Notes: generated from the letters alone by a model not told the origin. 64,000 nt of DNA from CAWAND01 sp963783335 (GCA_963783335.1 CAWAND010000004.1:1-64000); one strand, 5' to 3'. Shown: positions 19,113 through 29,125, numbered from the stretch's first letter. Made by a program: numbers and translations.

Positions 19113-20828
19113 GTGGTCATTTACAATCTTCTCAACCAGATCGATGAACGAGCAGTTGTGCTACCGGCTATTCAACGCGATTTCGTCTGGGACGAGCGCA
19201 AGATCCAAAAACTCCTAGATTCGATCATGCGAGGCTATCCAATCGGGCTTGTGATGATGTGGGAAACTTACAACGATATCCAGTTCAGACGATTCGTCCT
19301 AGAGAACATCGATCAGAACCTCCCCGAGTTCGAAGACAACCCAGATCACAAGAAGCTCCTTCTGGTGCTCGATGGTCAGCAGCGGATGCAGTCGTTGTAC
19401 CTCGCCATCTTCGGCAGATACGATGGGAAAAAGCTTTACTTCGATGTGTTGAGCGGAAGGGAAAGAGATGATTTCGAGGAGGAAAAGTACGTCTTCACCT
19501 TTGCAAACGAAGAAGATGTAATGGTCTGGAACACAGAGAGTGCCAAACAGTATCAAGGTCAAGCTAGCTACCCTGAAGGAGGGTTCGAGATCGCGTATTT
19601 CGTCAGAGTTGATCGGCTGTTCAACATGCGCGCCGAGGAGAAGATCCGCTACCGGAACAAGATAGCAGAAGAACTCTCGCTTGAGCTTGAGGATCAAACT
19701 CGGATGGAGGCCAACATAGCTCGATTGGACGAAGTGTTTCTCAAGGAACAGAACATCCTTGAGACGTTGACCATTGATGAGAATGTTCCTTCCGCCTTCG
19801 CTGCGAGGAAGAGCGAGTCGGATGTGCTTGAGATCTTCGTCCGAGTAAACAGGCAAGGTACGCCGCTGAGCCGATCGGATCTGATTTTCAGTATGCTCAA
19901 GCTCAATTGGAGGGAATCTGCGACTGATCTGCCGTCCTTCGTGGATTCGGTCAACAAGGGGAACTCGTTTGATCTTGATGTCGATTTCGTCATCCGGTGT
20001 CTTTTTGCAGTCTCAGATCTTGGGACCAAGTTTGATGTCGATCTCCTCCGCAAGAGAAAGAACATTGAGATTCTGCGAAATAACTACAAGTCTTGCTGCG
20101 ATGCCATCAGGTCCACTATCGACAGCGTTCAGGAACACTGCTGGATTTCCAGCGGACGGGCCATAGGCGGCTACTTTCCACTCATTCCCCTTGTGTACTA
20201 TCTCTTTCACATACCCGATACTCAAGTCCCAAATGCCCAAGTTTCCAATTTCAGGAAGGCGTTCTTCCTCTTTGCGTTCAGTAGGGTTTTCTCACGCTAT
20301 GCAGAAAGTCGGCTCTCTAGATTCATTCGTGACGCTCTCGCACCACTAGCTGCATCTGGTGATCCTCGGTTTCCATTTGCGGAGGCCGTGAAGTGGGTCA
20401 GTTACTGGGAAGGCATGAGAGGATTCGACGGTACTCTGATCCAGAAGAACCCACGGCTTGCGCACTACTTAATTCAGGGCTTCACTGGGAATGAAGCTCA
20501 GTTTAGACAGAACGCCCAGGAGATGGATCACATCTTCCCCAGATCGAAGTTGAGGCAACAAAATCGAGATGAAACTGAAATCAACCACTTTGCGAACTTC
20601 TGGGTTCTGAGCAAGGGCAAGAATCAGAACAAGAGCAACAAGCACCCTAAGAAGTACTTTGAGGATGTCCCCGACAGCACCCTTCAGGCTGCGCTGATCA
20701 ATAGAGACCAGCTGGACTACCGCATGTTCCGAACCTTTATGCAGCAGCGAGCGCAGGCGATACGGCAAAAGCTCGCAGAGAGGATCGGATATGCGCCTGA
20801 GGATTTCGAAATCGACCAACCGGTCTGA
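19113..20828 (+). CDS. DUF262/DUF1524 GmrSD-family protein (BrxU-like type IV restriction nuclease)
   Basis: A 571-residue intact frame. The N-terminal DUF262 domain (ParB-like NTPase fold) shows VLPAIQRDFVWDERKIQKLL, DSIMRGYPIG and LLVLDGQQRMQSL, the last being the GmrS-type DGQQR motif. The C-terminal part carries an HNH-type DUF1524-like site, EMDHIFPRSKL ... FANFWVLSKGKNQNKSNK. GmrSD proteins cut DNA with modified cytosines, and BrxU is a family member found inside BREX islands. The position 84 bases after brxL, on the same strand, fits a second defence layer against phages that evade BREX by base modification. The start GTG at 19113 follows GGGAGAG. Confidence 0.87.
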   Translation: MVIYNLLNQIDERAVVLPAIQRDFVWDERKIQKLLDSIMRGYPIGLVMMWETYNDIQFRRFVLENIDQNLPEFEDNPDHKKLLLVLDGQQRMQSLYLAIFGRYDGKKLYFDVLSGRERDDFEEEKYVFTFANEEDVMVWNTESAKQYQGQASYPEGGFEIAYFVRVDRLFNMRAEEKIRYRNKIAEELSLELEDQTRMEANIARLDEVFLKEQNILETLTIDENVPSAFAARKSESDVLEIFVRVNRQGTPLSRSDLIFSMLKLNWRESATDLPSFVDSVNKGNSFDLDVDFVIRCLFAVSDLGTKFDVDLLRKRKNIEILRNNYKSCCDAIRSTIDSVQEHCWISSGRAIGGYFPLIPLVYYLFHIPDTQVPNAQVSNFRKAFFLFAFSRVFSRYAESRLSRFIRDALAPLAASGDPRFPFAEAVKWVSYWEGMRGFDGTLIQKNPRLAHYLIQGFTGNEAQFRQNAQEMDHIFPRSKLRQQNRDETEINHFANFWVLSKGKNQNKSNKHPKKYFEDVPDSTLQAALINRDQLDYRMFRTFMQQRAQAIRQKLAERIGYAPEDFEIDQPV

Positions 20829-20904
20829 AGGTAAGCTGGCCGAAGGAATTGAGTGACCTCCTAGCAGGCAAACACGCGCAAGGGAAATCTGTACCGCGTT
20901 CGCT

Positions 20905-21108
20905 GACCAGATTCATCTTGGCATCTACGCTGACTGCAGAATTGCTGTGCGCGAAGATGTCCTGGCGGAAGCCGACGGCCCGATGCTGCTGCACGGGCTC
21001 CAGGAATTGCACCGTCGCCGCATCATTCTTCCCAAGGCCGAGACCGACTGGCCCAGCCGGGAGGCCTTGGCCTGGAGATACGATCGATATCTCTCCCAAA
21101 TCCCCTAG
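20905..21108 (+). pseudogene. C-terminal remnant of an HNH (HNH_2-type) endonuclease
   Basis: After the DUF262 gene a reading frame without a start codon gives DQIHLGIYADCRIAVREDVL, then ADGPMLLHGLQELH, RRRIILPKAETDWPSREAL and AWRYDRYLSQIP, with TAG at 21106-21108. This resembles the tail after the HNH core in HNH_2-type restriction-like nucleases (pattern EDGPML..GLQ...G..I.LP....). No HNH motif or start codon precedes it, so it looks like a deletion remnant that closes the defence island. Confidence 0.55.
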
Positions 21109-21186
21109 CCAGGGGCCCGTCACTCCGATTGCCTCGAGACCCTCAATGGCCCTTGATGCCAATCACCATCGCCGGCGGTCCCGCCC

Positions 21187-22824
21187 CTAATTCAACGGCG
21201 TGCCACAATCCGTGAACCATTTGAACTGGCCACCTTCCATCAGCAGGTGCAGGCTGCCGGTCGTGGGCGTGCCCAGCGCCTGGAGCGTGATGTCGACCAG
21301 GATCGAGTCCGGGATGACCGTCGACAGGCCATCCGTCGTGTAGTCGAAAGGCTCGGGATAGGTCAGCGACTGCACCTGGATGTCGGTGGCCGTGCCGGCG
21401 TGGGTCTCCAGGTACGAACGGCATTGGGCCTCCCCGTAGCGGTCCAACGTGGCCTGGGCCAGATGGTCCACCAGAAAATCCACATCCTGCATTTCCTGCG
21501 CCTGGGAGAACTGGCCGATGAACGTTCGCGCTTGCGCCTCGACATCCACCATTTGGGTGGGCGTCGCCTCAGAAGTCGCCGCGGCCGCCTCGGTGGCGGT
21601 CGGGCTGCCCTCCGGGGCGCTGGTCTGCCCATCCTGCGGGCCGGCCAGGGTCAGGCCGGTGTCGTCGAAGGGCTGGAGCGGCTCTGTGGGGTTGGCGCCG
21701 GTGACGTCGCCGGTGGAGGTTTCGGGAGCGTAGCTCCCATCGGTCAGGAAGGCCGACATGCGGAAGGTGGCTTGGCTCGGATCGCCGATTTCATCGGCGG
21801 AGAGGATGAAGGTGATCGTGTTGCCCTCGACCACGGCCCGCGCCGTGGAGGGGAAGGGCCGGCGGGAAGCGTCGGTCGCGTGCAGCTCCCACAGACCGTA
21901 CTCCGGATCCCCGAGCAGCTCGTACCACGTGTCCGACCCCTGGAAGTAGTCCCAGTCATACGGCGGCTGGGCGGTGAAGTTGTTGGACGGATCGCCGTCG
22001 CGGTCGATCACCAGGGCGTAGATGAGCATCGTGTCGCCGGTGGGGATGGTGCGCGGCTGATCCGGGCCGAGTTCCGCCGACGGCGCCGGGATGGGCTCGG
22101 CCAACTGCATCGAGGCGATCAGTAGGTTGCCCGAGGTGGTTGGCAGATGATCCTGGGCGCAGGCCACGGCGTGCGCCTTCCTGGCCTTACAACCAAAAAA
22201 TGGATCGTTGTCCCACAGTGGGCCCGTGAGCTCGAGGGGCTTGACCTCGAAGGTGCCGGCGAAGTAGGAGCTGATGTCGACCATCGCGTTGAAGAGCTGC
22301 GCCTCGAGGTCGGACATGCTGTAGAGCTCGTCGTTTTCGCGGTCAAGGCGCATGAACTCCTCCAGCGTTGGCAGATCTCGTGCCGGGAGGCCAGCGTCCA
22401 GAAGCTGGCGTCCGAAAACCGCTCGCTCGGGAGGCAATTGACTCAGCAGATCCTCGGGCGAGGGCGTGTTGGTCGGGATCGACGTCGGGGTGGCGGCCAA
22501 TGTGGGCAGCTCGCCCAACGTCGGGGCCGGGTTGTTGACAGCCACGGCGCGGGACCCGCTCAGGCGCCAAAAGAGCAAACCGGCGAGGCATATGCAGAGG
22601 GTTAAGGATGCGATCGCACCCGCGATCACCCACACGAGCGGGGATATGGGAGAGCCCCCGCCGGGAAGAAAACTGAACGGGCCGGACCCACCGGAGCCAG
22701 CGCCGGCGGAGGAGGGGCCGGGTGGTTCCGGGGCGGCGTCCCCGGACGGTTGGATTGTTTCCTGGAAAACCAGCCGGGAGTCGGGCGCGTGCGTGGGAAA
22801 GAGAACCGTCGGCGCGTAGAACAT
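21187..22824 (-). CDS. Membrane-anchored secreted protein of unknown function
   Basis: A 545-residue protein. A Gly/Pro-rich N-terminal region (about 1-55) is followed by one membrane helix (WVIAGAIASLTLCICLAGLL, about 64-85) and a Pro/Thr linker. The large extracytoplasmic part holds a beta-rich block (TMLIYALVIDRDGDPSNNFT). A second Thr/Ala-rich linker leads to a C-terminal NTF2-like stretch of about 110 residues (EAQARTFIGQFSQAQEMQDV ... QFKWFTDCGTPLN). No known family is recognised. GGAGG lies 9 bases before the ATG at 22824. It is transcribed away from the DUF3160 gene at 23387, with a CRP-like site between them. Confidence 0.75.
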   Translation of the reverse strand: MFYAPTVLFPTHAPDSRLVFQETIQPSGDAAPEPPGPSSAGAGSGGSGPFSFLPGGGSPISPLVWVIAGAIASLTLCICLAGLLFWRLSGSRAVAVNNPAPTLGELPTLAATPTSIPTNTPSPEDLLSQLPPERAVFGRQLLDAGLPARDLPTLEEFMRLDRENDELYSMSDLEAQLFNAMVDISSYFAGTFEVKPLELTGPLWDNDPFFGCKARKAHAVACAQDHLPTTSGNLLIASMQLAEPIPAPSAELGPDQPRTIPTGDTMLIYALVIDRDGDPSNNFTAQPPYDWDYFQGSDTWYELLGDPEYGLWELHATDASRRPFPSTARAVVEGNTITFILSADEIGDPSQATFRMSAFLTDGSYAPETSTGDVTGANPTEPLQPFDDTGLTLAGPQDGQTSAPEGSPTATEAAAATSEATPTQMVDVEAQARTFIGQFSQAQEMQDVDFLVDHLAQATLDRYGEAQCRSYLETHAGTATDIQVQSLTYPEPFDYTTDGLSTVIPDSILVDITLQALGTPTTGSLHLLMEGGQFKWFTDCGTPLN

Positions 22825-23386
22825 GACAGCAGGCCTCCTTCAGCCGAAAGGCGGTCAGATGGGGATTGAAATGGGCGTAGGCTGTAAGGAAGGTTAGAGA
22901 GGCCGCTCTCCCCGCGGGCAACCGGGCTATGGTAGCGCCAATCCTGCCGCTGGGCAACACCGACGGCGGTTGGCCTCGGCCCTCCTGACAATCCCTGAAC
23001 CGCGGACATACTCTGTCCTACGGACCACTTTGAAAGCGCCGATGGCGCTGACAGCGTTTGGATTGCCGAGGCCGTGTCTGTTCGGATAGGAAGCGGCGAA
23101 GCGGGGCCGCGGCGCGCGTCAGCGTGAACAGACCTTTCAACGCTTTGGGTGGGTCCGAGGTCGCGGGACCAGGCAGAGCCTGATGGCGATTGTGCCTGCG
23201 CCACGCTCCAAATTGTGATAGATTTCACAAAGTCGAGCCGGCTGGTTTCTTAAGCCGAGCAGACGGTTGTCCGTGCCGGAAACTGGCGGCAACAACCGTC
23301 GGCTTATGGCGCGAAAATAGGCTTTGCGCGTGACGGCGAAGCTAGGCACCTCACGCGACTTTACCAACCGAAATGGAGAAACAAGC
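22825..23386. other. Divergent intergenic region
   Basis: This 560-base stretch separates two divergently transcribed surface-protein genes and should hold both promoters. Apart from the CRP-like palindrome at 23214-23229 I see no clear site, repeat or conserved open frame. Confidence 0.55.
23214..23229. promoter_or_regulatory. CRP-like palindrome TGTGA-N6-TCACA, site 2
   Basis: AATTGTGATAGATTTCACAA extends the symmetry to TTGTGA/TCACAA. It lies 158 bases upstream of the first DUF3160 lipoprotein gene and 390 bases from the divergent gene. The bases TTTCACAAAGTCGAGC that end here recur almost exactly at site 3 (TTTCACAAAGTCAAGC, near 46760). Confidence 0.65.
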
Positions 23387-26008
23387 ATGAGACGCGACGC
23401 CATCGCATCCGCCCTGGTCACGCTGGCGCTGGTCACCATCGCCTGCGGTCTGGCTTCACCCACACCCACCGTCGTTGTCCCCACGCCCGCCGAGCCCAGC
23501 GCCACGGTTCCCCCGACGCCGGTGGCCGAGGCGGCGCTGCCGGTCTTCGCGCCCTACAACGAACCGGCCGTCAACGCCGTCCCGTCGGTGGCGCAGCCGG
23601 CGATCGCCCCCGATTTGGGCAATGTGCGGGTGTCCTTCCTGCTCTCCGACGGCCTGCGGGCGCGCCTGGCCGAGAACGGCTTTGTCGTCGCCCCCGGGAC
23701 CGAGAAGGAGTTCTTCACCGTCTACGAGAAGGCCCGCTACGCCAACCAGCCGGCCTTCGTCACCAGCGATTCGCTGCTGCATGTCTACCACCTGCTCTTC
23801 GACAAGGTGCTGCGCACGGCCGAAGTCGAGCACTTCATCCCGCTGCTGCGCGACCTGAACGGCGCCATGCTCGCCCAGACCGACGCGCAGTACCAGGCCC
23901 TCAAGGGTGGGGCGTGGGAAGACCCCGCCAAACGCACGGTGGCCTTCATCGCCGTCGGGAGCAAGCTGCTCGACCCCGGCCTGCAGGTGCCTGCCTATGC
24001 CAGCGACCTGGTCGACGCCGAGTTGGCGCTCATCCAGAGCGCCGACGGGATCCACCCCTCGCCCATCTTCCCCGGCCTGGAACACGGCGAGGATTACACG
24101 CAGTACATCCCGCGCGGCCACTACACCCTGAGCGATGATCTCAAGCACTACTTCCAGAGCATGATGTGGTACGGCCGGATGACCTTCCGCCTGAAAGCCA
24201 AGGACCCCGAGGTCGGCAAGGCCGAGACGCGCAGCGCCCTGCTGCTGGTGCTGGCGCTCAAGGACGCCACGGTCGATGGGCGCCCGGCGCTCGACGCCTG
24301 GCAGGACCTGTACAGTCCCACCGCCTTCATGGTCGGCCGTTCAGACGACCTGACGGCGCTGCAGTATCTCGACGTCTTCAAGAAGGTCTACGGGACACAA
24401 CCCGCTGCCACCGACCTGGTTGACGAGGCCAAGCTCGGTCAGTTCATCGACCTGGCGGACCAGCTTCCGCCGCCCAAGATCCTGGGCATCGTGGTCGCGG
24501 TGGACGAAGACGTCGAATCCCAGACCAAGGGACTGCGCTTCATGGGGCAGCGTTTCGTGCCGGACGCCTACGTCTTTCGCGAGCTGATCTACCGCAATGT
24601 GGGCACCGATGTCGATCCGCGCGCCCTGCCGAAAGGCCTCGACCTGTTCGCCGCCATGGGTTCCGATCGCGCCTACACCCTGCTTGACCAGATGGGCGAG
24701 ACCCACTACGAGAACTACGATTCTCAGATGGCCAAGATGCAGGGCTGGATGAGTGGGCTGGGTCTGGCGGATTGGACCGAGACGCTCTACAACACCTGGC
24801 TCTACACCTTCCATCCGCTGATCGCCGTCCCCGGCGACGGCTATCCGGCCTTCATGCGTTCGTCCGCCTGGCTCGACAAGCAGTTGAACACCGTGCTGGG
24901 CAGTTGGGCCGAGCTCAAGCACGACACGATCCTGTACGCCAAGCAGGTCTACGCCGAGCTGGGCGGGGGGCCGCCGCCTCCGCCGCCCGAGCCGCCCAAG
25001 GGCTACGTCGAGCCGGTGCCCGAGTTCTACGCCCGCCTGGCGGCGCTGACCGCCATGACCAGCGACGGGCTGGGGAGCCGAGGGCTGCTGGATGAGACCG
25101 ACGCCACCAGCCTGGACACGCTGCACACCCTGGCGACCTCGCTGCAGACGATGGCCGAGAAGGAGCTGCGCGGCGAACCGCTCACGGAGGACGAATACGC
25201 CACCATCCGCTACTACGGCGGACAGCTCGAAGACCTGACGATGGCGGCCGCCGACTCCGACACCAGTGATCCCTCCGCCCGTCGCTACATGGAGCAGGAG
25301 CCGCAGGCGGCCGTCGTCGCCGATGTGGCCACCAATCCGGCGCCGCCCCCCACGGCCCTGGAAGAAGCCGTCGGCCGGGTCAACCCGATTTACGTCGTGG
25401 TCCCCATGGTCGATGCCGACGGCTCGACCTACCTTCAGGTCGTCAAGGGCGGCGTGTTCTCCTACTACGAATTCCCCTGGCCGATCGCCGATCGCCTGAC
25501 GGATGAGAAATGGCGCGGCATGCTCGACGATGGCAGCGCCCCGGCGCCGCCGGAATGGACGTCGAGCTTCCTGGTGAATGAAACCGAGTACGCCGATCTC
25601 ACCTCCGCCATCCACGACTTCCACCTCTCCCTGACCTCCGTCTACTGGTACCGGCAGCCCGAATACCTGAGCGGCGGGGGCCAGGGCGGGCAGGCGATCC
25701 TGGCCGATGTCCAGCGCCTGGCAGGCCAGGGCCACTACATGGGCCACCAGCTGGTGCGGACGGAGTACCGCTCTTTCGACCTGCAATCGGCGACGCTGGC
25801 CGTCGTGACTGCCCACGAAACCTGGCAGGACACGCTGTACGGGATCACCCAGGACTACCCGGATACGGGTGACCCGGTGGTGGCGCAGCGCGGCCCGTAT
25901 GCCCTGGATGTCACCTACACGCTGGAGCTGTCCGACACGGAGCAGGGGCGGAGGTGGCAGGTGACCAACGTCGTCTACGCGCAGCAGCCGCCGGCGTTTC
26001 CGCAGTAA
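23387..26008 (+). CDS. DUF3160 surface lipoprotein 1
   Basis: About 873 residues. The ATG at 23387 (GGAGA upstream) begins MRRDAIASALVTLALVTIAC, a signal peptide with lipobox Cys at about residue 20, followed by a Pro/Thr/Val linker. The body matches the DUF3160 family: SDSLLHVYHLLFDKVLR, DLKHYFQSMMWYGRMTFRLK, LRFMGQRFVPDAYVFRELI and LGSWAELKHDTILYAKQVY. A Pro-rich loop PPPPPPEPP lies near residue 530. It should be a large protein on the outer face of the membrane; its role is not known. The CapA-type gene starts within about 50 bases of its stop, which suggests co-transcription. Confidence 0.9.
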   Translation: MRRDAIASALVTLALVTIACGLASPTPTVVVPTPAEPSATVPPTPVAEAALPVFAPYNEPAVNAVPSVAQPAIAPDLGNVRVSFLLSDGLRARLAENGFVVAPGTEKEFFTVYEKARYANQPAFVTSDSLLHVYHLLFDKVLRTAEVEHFIPLLRDLNGAMLAQTDAQYQALKGGAWEDPAKRTVAFIAVGSKLLDPGLQVPAYASDLVDAELALIQSADGIHPSPIFPGLEHGEDYTQYIPRGHYTLSDDLKHYFQSMMWYGRMTFRLKAKDPEVGKAETRSALLLVLALKDATVDGRPALDAWQDLYSPTAFMVGRSDDLTALQYLDVFKKVYGTQPAATDLVDEAKLGQFIDLADQLPPPKILGIVVAVDEDVESQTKGLRFMGQRFVPDAYVFRELIYRNVGTDVDPRALPKGLDLFAAMGSDRAYTLLDQMGETHYENYDSQMAKMQGWMSGLGLADWTETLYNTWLYTFHPLIAVPGDGYPAFMRSSAWLDKQLNTVLGSWAELKHDTILYAKQVYAELGGGPPPPPPEPPKGYVEPVPEFYARLAALTAMTSDGLGSRGLLDETDATSLDTLHTLATSLQTMAEKELRGEPLTEDEYATIRYYGGQLEDLTMAAADSDTSDPSARRYMEQEPQAAVVADVATNPAPPPTALEEAVGRVNPIYVVVPMVDADGSTYLQVVKGGVFSYYEFPWPIADRLTDEKWRGMLDDGSAPAPPEWTSSFLVNETEYADLTSAIHDFHLSLTSVYWYRQPEYLSGGGQGGQAILADVQRLAGQGHYMGHQLVRTEYRSFDLQSATLAVVTAHETWQDTLYGITQDYPDTGDPVVAQRGPYALDVTYTLELSDTEQGRRWQVTNVVYAQQPPAFPQ

Positions 26009-26048
26009 CCGGTTGAGCGGTGAGACCTTCTCACGCGGACGAGAGGCG

Positions 26049-27612
26049 GTGCCTGTGACCGCCGCTGCGTCGGTTTGGCGGCGCTCCGCCCGCTTCGGGG
26101 CGCTGGTCCTGGTGGCGGTTGCCTTCCTGCTGGGCACGTCTGCTCCGTCCGCAGCTTCGGCTCAGCCATCGGGGCCCTGGATCTTCGTGCGCGGCGGGGA
26201 GGCTCCCGTCGCGGCTGAGCGCCTGGTGGAAGTGCTGGCCGTCGGGGACGTGATGACCGGCCGTGGTCTGGCCGGGACGCCGGACGTTTTCTCTCAGGTG
26301 GCGGATACGCTGCGGGGGGCAGACCTGACGCTCGGCAATCTGGAAGGCGTCATCGCTCCGGCGAGTGCGTCCGACACCGTCGACCGAACTCCTGATGCCC
26401 CTTGGCACCGAGCGGAGCCTGGCCCAGGCCGGATTCGATCTGATCGGCCTGGCCAACAACCACATCCTGGACGCCGGTCCGGCCGGGTTGGCCGAGACGC
26501 GCCGACTCTTGCGCGACGCCGGGCTTGACCCTGTGGATGGTGTGGTGCCGGTCGTGCGGGAGGTCGGCGGCCTCAAGCTGGCTTTCCTGGCCTGGAATGA
26601 CGTCGGCGCGCCGGATCCGGGGCCGCTCTTGGCGGCCGTCGGCCAGGCTCGAATCCACGCCGACGCCGTGCTGGTCATGCTGCACTGGGGGAAGGAGTAC
26701 ACGCGGCATCCAAACCTGCCCCAACGTGACCTGGCGAACCGGCTGTTGCAGGCCGGGGCCGATGTGGTCATCGGCGCCCACCCGCATGTCGTGCAAGATC
26801 TGCGGCTGGTCCAGCCCAGCGCGCCGGGCGACCGGGCGCGGCTGGTGGCCTACAGCCTGGGGAATTTCGCCTTCGATCAGGGGTGGGACGACACGGCGCA
26901 GGGGCTCGCCCTGCGGTTGCTGTTCGACAGACAGGGATTGCGCGCCGCCCAGGCGCTCCCGCTGTGGACGGCGCCCCGGCCGCGCTGGATGGACGCCGAA
27001 TCCGCATCGCCCTTGATCGCCCGGGTCCTGCCCCCCGAGCGGATCGGTTATATCTGCTCGGCCGAGACCTGCCAACCCGCGCCCGTCCCCGACGTCGAGG
27101 CGAGCGGCATCTTCCAATCCGGCTCGATCGACTTGACCGGCGACGGGCTCCCCGAGACCGTGCGCCTCGAGGCTGGGTCGGCCGAAATCGTTCAGGGTGG
27201 GCGATCTGTTTGGAAGAGCCCGCAGGGATGGCACGTCCGCGATCTGGCGCTGGGGGATCCCAACGGCGACGGGCGGTATGAGCTCCTGCTGGCGGTTGAC
27301 CGGGAGGGAGGCGCCAGCCAGCCCTTCGTGATCGGCTACCGCGGCGGGATGTATCGGCAGCTGTGGGGCGGCTCGCCGGTGAGCGATCCGATCCTTGAGG
27401 TCGAGTTGGCCGACGTGGACGGCGACGGGCTGCAGGAGTTGGCGGCCGTGGAGTCGGCCGCCGGTGGCTCGCGCTCCGATGTCTCAGTGTGGCGCTGGCA
27501 TGGCTGGGGTTTCAGCCTGGTTTGGCGAAGTCCCCCGGGCGACTACAACGATCTGATGGTCCTGCCCCCAACGGAGGGACAGCCGGCGCGGTTGAGCGTC
27601 GCCGCCCGCTGA
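26049..27612 (+). CDS. CapA/PGA_cap metallophosphatase-fold protein with C-terminal repeat region; one frame break
   Basis: CapA-like proteins have a calcineurin-like fold and relate to poly-gamma-glutamate capsule export. The family motifs are present: VGDVMTGRG, LGNLEG, ANNHILDAG, LHWGKEYTRHP, VIGAHPHVVQD and AYSLGNFAFDQ. A signal peptide occupies the first 45 residues. A single frame change lies near 26385, between VIAPASASDTV and LLMPLGTERSLAQ. The C-terminal 180 residues carry FG-GAP-like Asp-rich motifs (DLTGDGLPE, GDPNGDGRY, ADVDGDGLQE), probably calcium-binding blades. The start could be TTG 26013, GTG 26049 or GTG 26055; AGAGG favours the last two. Confidence 0.82.
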
Positions 27613-27871
27613 CTTACTCCTGCTGACCCCCGCAGACCCAAGGTCACCCGCCGCGTGGCTGTGCACCCGATCATCGTGACAGGCATCGGCGAACTTCCCC
27701 AGAGACTCAAGCGCCCCAATCATCCCAAGCAGCTCGACCCGCAATCCATCGTCAAGCGCGGGGAGGCAGGCAGCCTCTGTGGAGCACGATTTTTGGCTCC
27801 CCTAGCGCTCAAGGTGTATTCTGATCTTTGACGGTGGCTGATGGTTCAGCCGTCGGAGAGGGAGCTTGGAG

Positions 27872-29125
27872 ATGGATGCTGTTCCACGGCAGAATGCTTC
27901 GATTCTCAGTCGGTTCTTGAATCGCTTCACGCTGGCTTTCAGCGAGCCGGACGATGCTGAAGAGCTCCGCCTGCAGAAGGCCACGGCGGCCGTGGCCAAC
28001 CTGATGTTCGTCCCGGCCGGAATCATATGGGGGGTGGTTTACATCGTCTTGGGCGACCTTCGGTCCGGGCTCATTCCGCTCGGGTATGGGATCGTGTGCA
28101 TCTTGAGCCTGAGCCTCTGGTACGTGACGCGGCGCTATGAGTTCTTCCGCGACAGCCAACTTCTGTTTGTCCTGGTCCTGCCGGCGCTGCTGATGATCTC
28201 GCTGGGGGGATTCATCCCCTCGAGTGCCGTGATCGTCTGGTCGTTTGTGTCTCCCATGGGTGCACTGATGTTGGCCGGGCGGCGTCAGGCGTTCCGGTGG
28301 TTGTTGTTGTATCTGGTGGTGCTGGCCTTGGTGGGGGTGATCGACCGCGGGGTGCGGGCGCCCGACCCGCTGCCCAACGGTGTGATGGTTCTGTTCTTTG
28401 TACTCAACATCGCCGCCGTCTCGGGGATCGTGTTCACCCTACTGGCCTACTTCGATTCAGAGAAGGATCGCGTGCACGGACTGCTGCGAGCCGAACAGGC
28501 GACCTCCGAGCGGCTGCTGATCAATGTCCTGCCCAAGGAGATTGTCCCGGCGCTCAAGCAGGGTCGCGCCGCTGCCGAGCATTTCGACTCGGCCAGCATC
28601 CTCTTCGCCGATATCGTCGGTTTCACGTCGCTTTCGGCCCAGCTGTCGCCGGGGGAGATGGTGGACCTGCTCAATGAAATCTTCTCCCATTTCGACACCT
28701 TGGTGGCGCGCTACGGCCTGGAGAAGATCCGGACCATCGGCGACAACTACATGGTTGTCTCCGGGGTGCCCACGCCGCGCCCGGACCACGCCGAGGCGCT
28801 GGCTGATATGGCCCTCGACATCTGCCGCTACCTCGACCAGAAGCCGTGGGGGCGGGGTGTGGATCTGAGCTTCCGATTGGGGATGAGCTCTGGCCCGATG
28901 GTGGGGGCGGTGATCGGTCAGACCAAGTTTCACTACGATGTATGGGGACAGGCGGTCAACATGGCCAGCCGGATGGAGACCCTGGGTGTGCCCGGCAAGA
29001 TCCAGATCACGCCCGACGCCCACGAGCTGCTCAAGGACAGCTTCGAATGCGAACGGCGCGGGGTGATCGACGTCAAAGGCGCAGGAGAGATGGAGACCTG
29101 GTTCTTGGTCGGGCGGCGCAGATAA
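27872..29125 (+). CDS. Membrane-bound class III adenylate cyclase
   Basis: About 417 residues: five or six membrane helices (about residues 45-215), a short coiled linker, then a class III cyclase domain (about 240-400). Metal-binding Asp residues are in ILFADIVGFTSL and RTIGDNYM; the transition-state Asn and Arg are in VWGQAVNMASRME. Of the two purine-selecting positions, the Asp of YDVWG is kept as in adenylate cyclases, while the usual Lys four residues before the second metal Asp is Arg (KIRTIGD). Guanylate cyclases have Glu there, so cAMP is the likelier product. The ATG at 27872 follows GGAGAGGGAG. Confidence 0.88.
   Translation: MDAVPRQNASILSRFLNRFTLAFSEPDDAEELRLQKATAAVANLMFVPAGIIWGVVYIVLGDLRSGLIPLGYGIVCILSLSLWYVTRRYEFFRDSQLLFVLVLPALLMISLGGFIPSSAVIVWSFVSPMGALMLAGRRQAFRWLLLYLVVLALVGVIDRGVRAPDPLPNGVMVLFFVLNIAAVSGIVFTLLAYFDSEKDRVHGLLRAEQATSERLLINVLPKEIVPALKQGRAAAEHFDSASILFADIVGFTSLSAQLSPGEMVDLLNEIFSHFDTLVARYGLEKIRTIGDNYMVVSGVPTPRPDHAEALADMALDICRYLDQKPWGRGVDLSFRLGMSSGPMVGAVIGQTKFHYDVWGQAVNMASRMETLGVPGKIQITPDAHELLKDSFECERRGVIDVKGAGEMETWFLVGRRR

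Noticed and set aside
20149..20220. Further CRP-like half sites such as TTTCACATACCC
   Set aside because: It lies within the DUF262 coding region and lacks the second half at the right spacing.
24341..26137. Antisense open frame of 598 residues
   Set aside because: It is a GC-skew shadow of the DUF3160 gene: no ribosome site, biased Arg/Gly/His content and no family resemblance.
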